Both the position numbers and the translations under genes were made by a program. The notes under the pieces were generated by a model, which saw only the letters and a program-made list of their open reading frames with translations, was not told where the DNA came from and made no database searches. Below, piece by piece: positions 62,004 through 64,000 of a stretch of DNA of 64,000 nt; the stretch's first letter is position 1; every line of letters starts with the position of its first letter. This stretch comes from Flavobacterium sp. N3904 (GTDB lineage Bacteria > Bacteroidota > Bacteroidia > Flavobacteriales > Flavobacteriaceae): the NCBI RefSeq assembly GCF_025947305.1, contig NZ_CP110009.1, positions 3,699,501-3,763,500 on the forward strand, given 5' to 3'.

Positions 62004-62640
62004 AAACACCGCCATGGCTATAATCCACGACCAAATAAAATATTCTTCATTACCGTCCTCTCCCCGCCCTTATAGTTTTACTCCACAAAGCACGATAGAA
62101 ATTTGCTCATTAGCTGGCAGAAATGATAGTTAGCATCTGAAAATGTCCACTCCCGCCCTAATATTTTTAAAGACAAAATAACGATAAGGATTTTAGCGTT
62201 GGCCGCAGGGAGCGACCCCCTAGCGAAGCGGCTGGGGTCGGGATAGGAAAATCTGTTCGATTATTTTATCTTTAAAAATATTGAGGCTTGATTTTTTGTT
62301 TCTTTTGTATCAAGACAAAAGAAAAAATATTCTTCAAATAAAATTAGTGAGGCTATTAGACAAAAAAGGCAAATCAATTCATTATTCAAAATTTATACCC
62401 GAGCGAGAACGAACAGGTGAAGCAATTCAAAATTCAAAATAAAAAACTTTTTTCTGTTTTCTGCAATCTGCCTCCTGCAATCTTCCCTCTTGCTTCTTCC
62501 CATTTGCTTCTTTCCTCTTGTCTCTTACTTCTTTCCTCTTCAGAGCGACTTCCCCTTTTGCATATCGATATTCCCAATTTGCAAACTGTTTTCATTTTAA
62601 TAAACAGAACTTTACAACACAAAACCAAAGAAACAACACC
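62004..62640. other. 637-bp region between the AraC-family and MauE/DoxX-like genes
   Basis: This contains a 123-bp palindromic element (62160-62282, listed) and a C/T-rich stretch near 62486-62550. The minus strand of the latter encodes three 7-residue repeats (SEEERSK, RQEERSK, WEEARGK), a 21-bp tandem repeat rather than a gene. No other feature is recognised. Confidence 0.5.
62160..62282. repeat. 123-bp palindromic (MITE-like) element
   Basis: The outer arms 62160-62180 and 62262-62282 are 21 bp and complementary at 20 positions. The centre is a strong hairpin (CGACCCC at 62213-62219, GGGGTCG at 62234-62240). No gene lies inside. Confidence 0.75.
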
Positions 62641-64000
62641 ATGAAACTATCTGTCTCACAAACAAATAAAATTGCAGCATGCATCAGTTATCTCTACATA
62701 CTCTTATTTACTTATGCAGCAGTAAGCAAACTACTTGATTTTGAAAATTTCAGCGTGCAACTGGGACAGTCCCCATTACTAAGTGCTTTTGCTGATGTTA
62801 TATCGTGGTTAATTCCCATTATAGAACTCCTCATAGTAGTAATGCTACTTTTCCCTCGATTTCGTCTTACAGCACTTTTTGCTTCTTTTAGCCTAATGCT
62901 AATGTTTACAGCTTACATTTTTATTATTCTAAATTTCAGCTCATTTATTCCTTGTTCCTGCGGGGGAATCCTCGAAAAAATGGGATGGAACGAACACTTA
63001 CTATTCAATATAATATGCATTATTTTAGCTATAATAGGTATTCTGATACTACGCAACGCAACCCCAAAGGAACATCAGATTATAAGCCCTAGTAGGCTCA
63101 TCATTATTTTCGCGATTTTAGCTGTAGTAGCTATAGGCATCGTATCGGGACTATTCTTAGCCTCCGAAAACATAACACACTACCACAATAAATTCACAAG
63201 ACGCTTTCCCCATTTTCCAGCTGTAAAAGCGAGGGAAGCCGACATTCAGTTAAATTCCTATTACATTGCCGGTGTTGACCATCATAAAATATACCTCGGC
63301 AACACCACCGCACAACTACTGGTAACGGTACTCGATTCTACTTTAAAACAAAAAACACGATACCAAATTGAATTGGATCACAAAAACCTCCCTTTCAAAT
63401 CAGTAAAGATAAAAGTCGCAGCTCCCTATTTCTACGTATACGATGGCTCCGTACCTTGTATATTCAAAGGTAACATCAAGGATTGGAAAGCAAAACTGGT
63501 TAAAAAAGGAGGCGAATACTTTTCACTAGCAGAGCCGATGGATTCCACTGTAATGGTGGTACGCACACAAAAGCGCGGTAGTGGTGAAAGCATTATGGCA
63601 GCATTGGATTTACATGACACCACCAAGACACGACTGAATCCGGCATTTTTGCAAAAACAAATCGACGGCATTTTTGACACAGATGGTCAAATGGCCTACA
63701 GTAAACAGTTGAACCGATTGGTTTATGTATATGCCTACCGCAACCAGTACACTGTGGCTGACGGTAATCTCAACATCGATTATAGAGGAAATACAATCGA
63801 TACGATGAGCCATGCGAACCTCAACATTATTACAATTAAAAGTCACAACCAAAAGAAACTGGGGCGGCATCCCCTTATTGTCAATAAAAACGGTGCAGTA
63901 TTCAATAACCTGCTGTTCGTCAATTCCGGGATACCGGGACGCTACGAAAATATCAAAATGTGGGAACAAGCAAGCATTATAGACTTATATGACCTTTCAG
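62641..64000 (+). CDS. MauE/DoxX-like redox-associated membrane protein (partial at right edge)
   Basis: At least 453 residues are visible, open to the window edge. The start MKLSVSQTNKIAACISYLYILLFTYAAVSKLLDFENFSVQLGQSP is the MauE/DoxX-like pattern with four hydrophobic helices, and a Cys pair in FIPCSCGGILEKMGWN fits a redox role. A fifth helix (LIIIFAILAVVAIGIVSGLFL) leads to a large exported domain with strand-rich text (IAGVDHHKIYLGNT, YDGSVPCIFKGN, VVVRTQKRGSG). It resembles a beta-propeller of unknown role. The combination is seen in flavobacterial gene sets behind AraC regulators. Confidence 0.8.
   Translation, partial: MKLSVSQTNKIAACISYLYILLFTYAAVSKLLDFENFSVQLGQSPLLSAFADVISWLIPIIELLIVVMLLFPRFRLTALFASFSLMLMFTAYIFIILNFSSFIPCSCGGILEKMGWNEHLLFNIICIILAIIGILILRNATPKEHQIISPSRLIIIFAILAVVAIGIVSGLFLASENITHYHNKFTRRFPHFPAVKAREADIQLNSYYIAGVDHHKIYLGNTTAQLLVTVLDSTLKQKTRYQIELDHKNLPFKSVKIKVAAPYFYVYDGSVPCIFKGNIKDWKAKLVKKGGEYFSLAEPMDSTVMVVRTQKRGSGESIMAALDLHDTTKTRLNPAFLQKQIDGIFDTDGQMAYSKQLNRLVYVYAYRNQYTVADGNLNIDYRGNTIDTMSHANLNIITIKSHNQKKLGRHPLIVNKNGAVFNNLLFVNSGIPGRYENIKMWEQASIIDLYDLS

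Overview
The window looks like a chromosome segment of a Flavobacterium-like member of the Bacteroidota. The DNA is AT-rich and promoter-like TAnnTTTG boxes recur. Two large exported proteins end in type IX secretion (T9SS) sorting domains. Several proteins are families typical of flavobacteria: the DsbD-TilS-PabB block, RHS proteins with a DUF6443-like segment, and an AraC regulator next to a MauE/DoxX-like protein. No rRNA, tRNA or CRISPR array was seen.

Layout. 0-5.4 kb holds housekeeping genes: the end of a response-regulator domain, a YpfJ-type zinc peptidase, an RhlE-like RNA helicase, the ComM/YifB AAA protein and a Gfo/Idh/MocA oxidoreductase. 5.5-7.0 kb is a small operon of exported or membrane proteins of unknown function. 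7.4-12.4 kb is a run of small same-strand accessory genes (GNAT, ABM, VOC, SRPBCC and unknowns). Several of its gaps carry copies of a related intergenic motif, which resembles a gene-cassette array. 12.5-21.8 kb holds a bacterial PH protein, a dipeptide epimerase with a BioF-like PLP enzyme, two tandem ammonium transporters and a 965-residue fusion of kinase-like, M23-like and class III aminotransferase domains. 21.9-38.1 kb holds DsbD, TilS, PabB, two DoxX-like proteins, LpdA, a GH57 amylase-like exoenzyme with starch-binding repeats, a divergent Lrp regulator with a trans-sulfuration-family enzyme, and an amino-acid permease.

38.5-60.6 kb is the accessory core. A DDE transposase is followed by an orphan RHS tip (HEAVH putative zincin) with an exported partner. 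Next comes a likely integrative or mobilizable element carrying two tyrosine recombinases, a degenerate split primase plus AAA ATPase, a serine recombinase and a HUH Rep protein. Last is a four-gene RHS operon: a T9SS protein, a YD-repeat protein, a 1815-residue RHS protein with nine exact-length 156-bp repeats and a JAB-like tip, and a lipoprotein. The main and orphan tips are both bounded by RHS-core homology on the 5' side and by a related ~350-bp noncoding block on the 3' side. One recombination event could therefore exchange the tip. The window ends with an AraC-family regulator and the start of a MauE/DoxX-like membrane protein.

All family calls come from reading motifs by eye. No database search was run.
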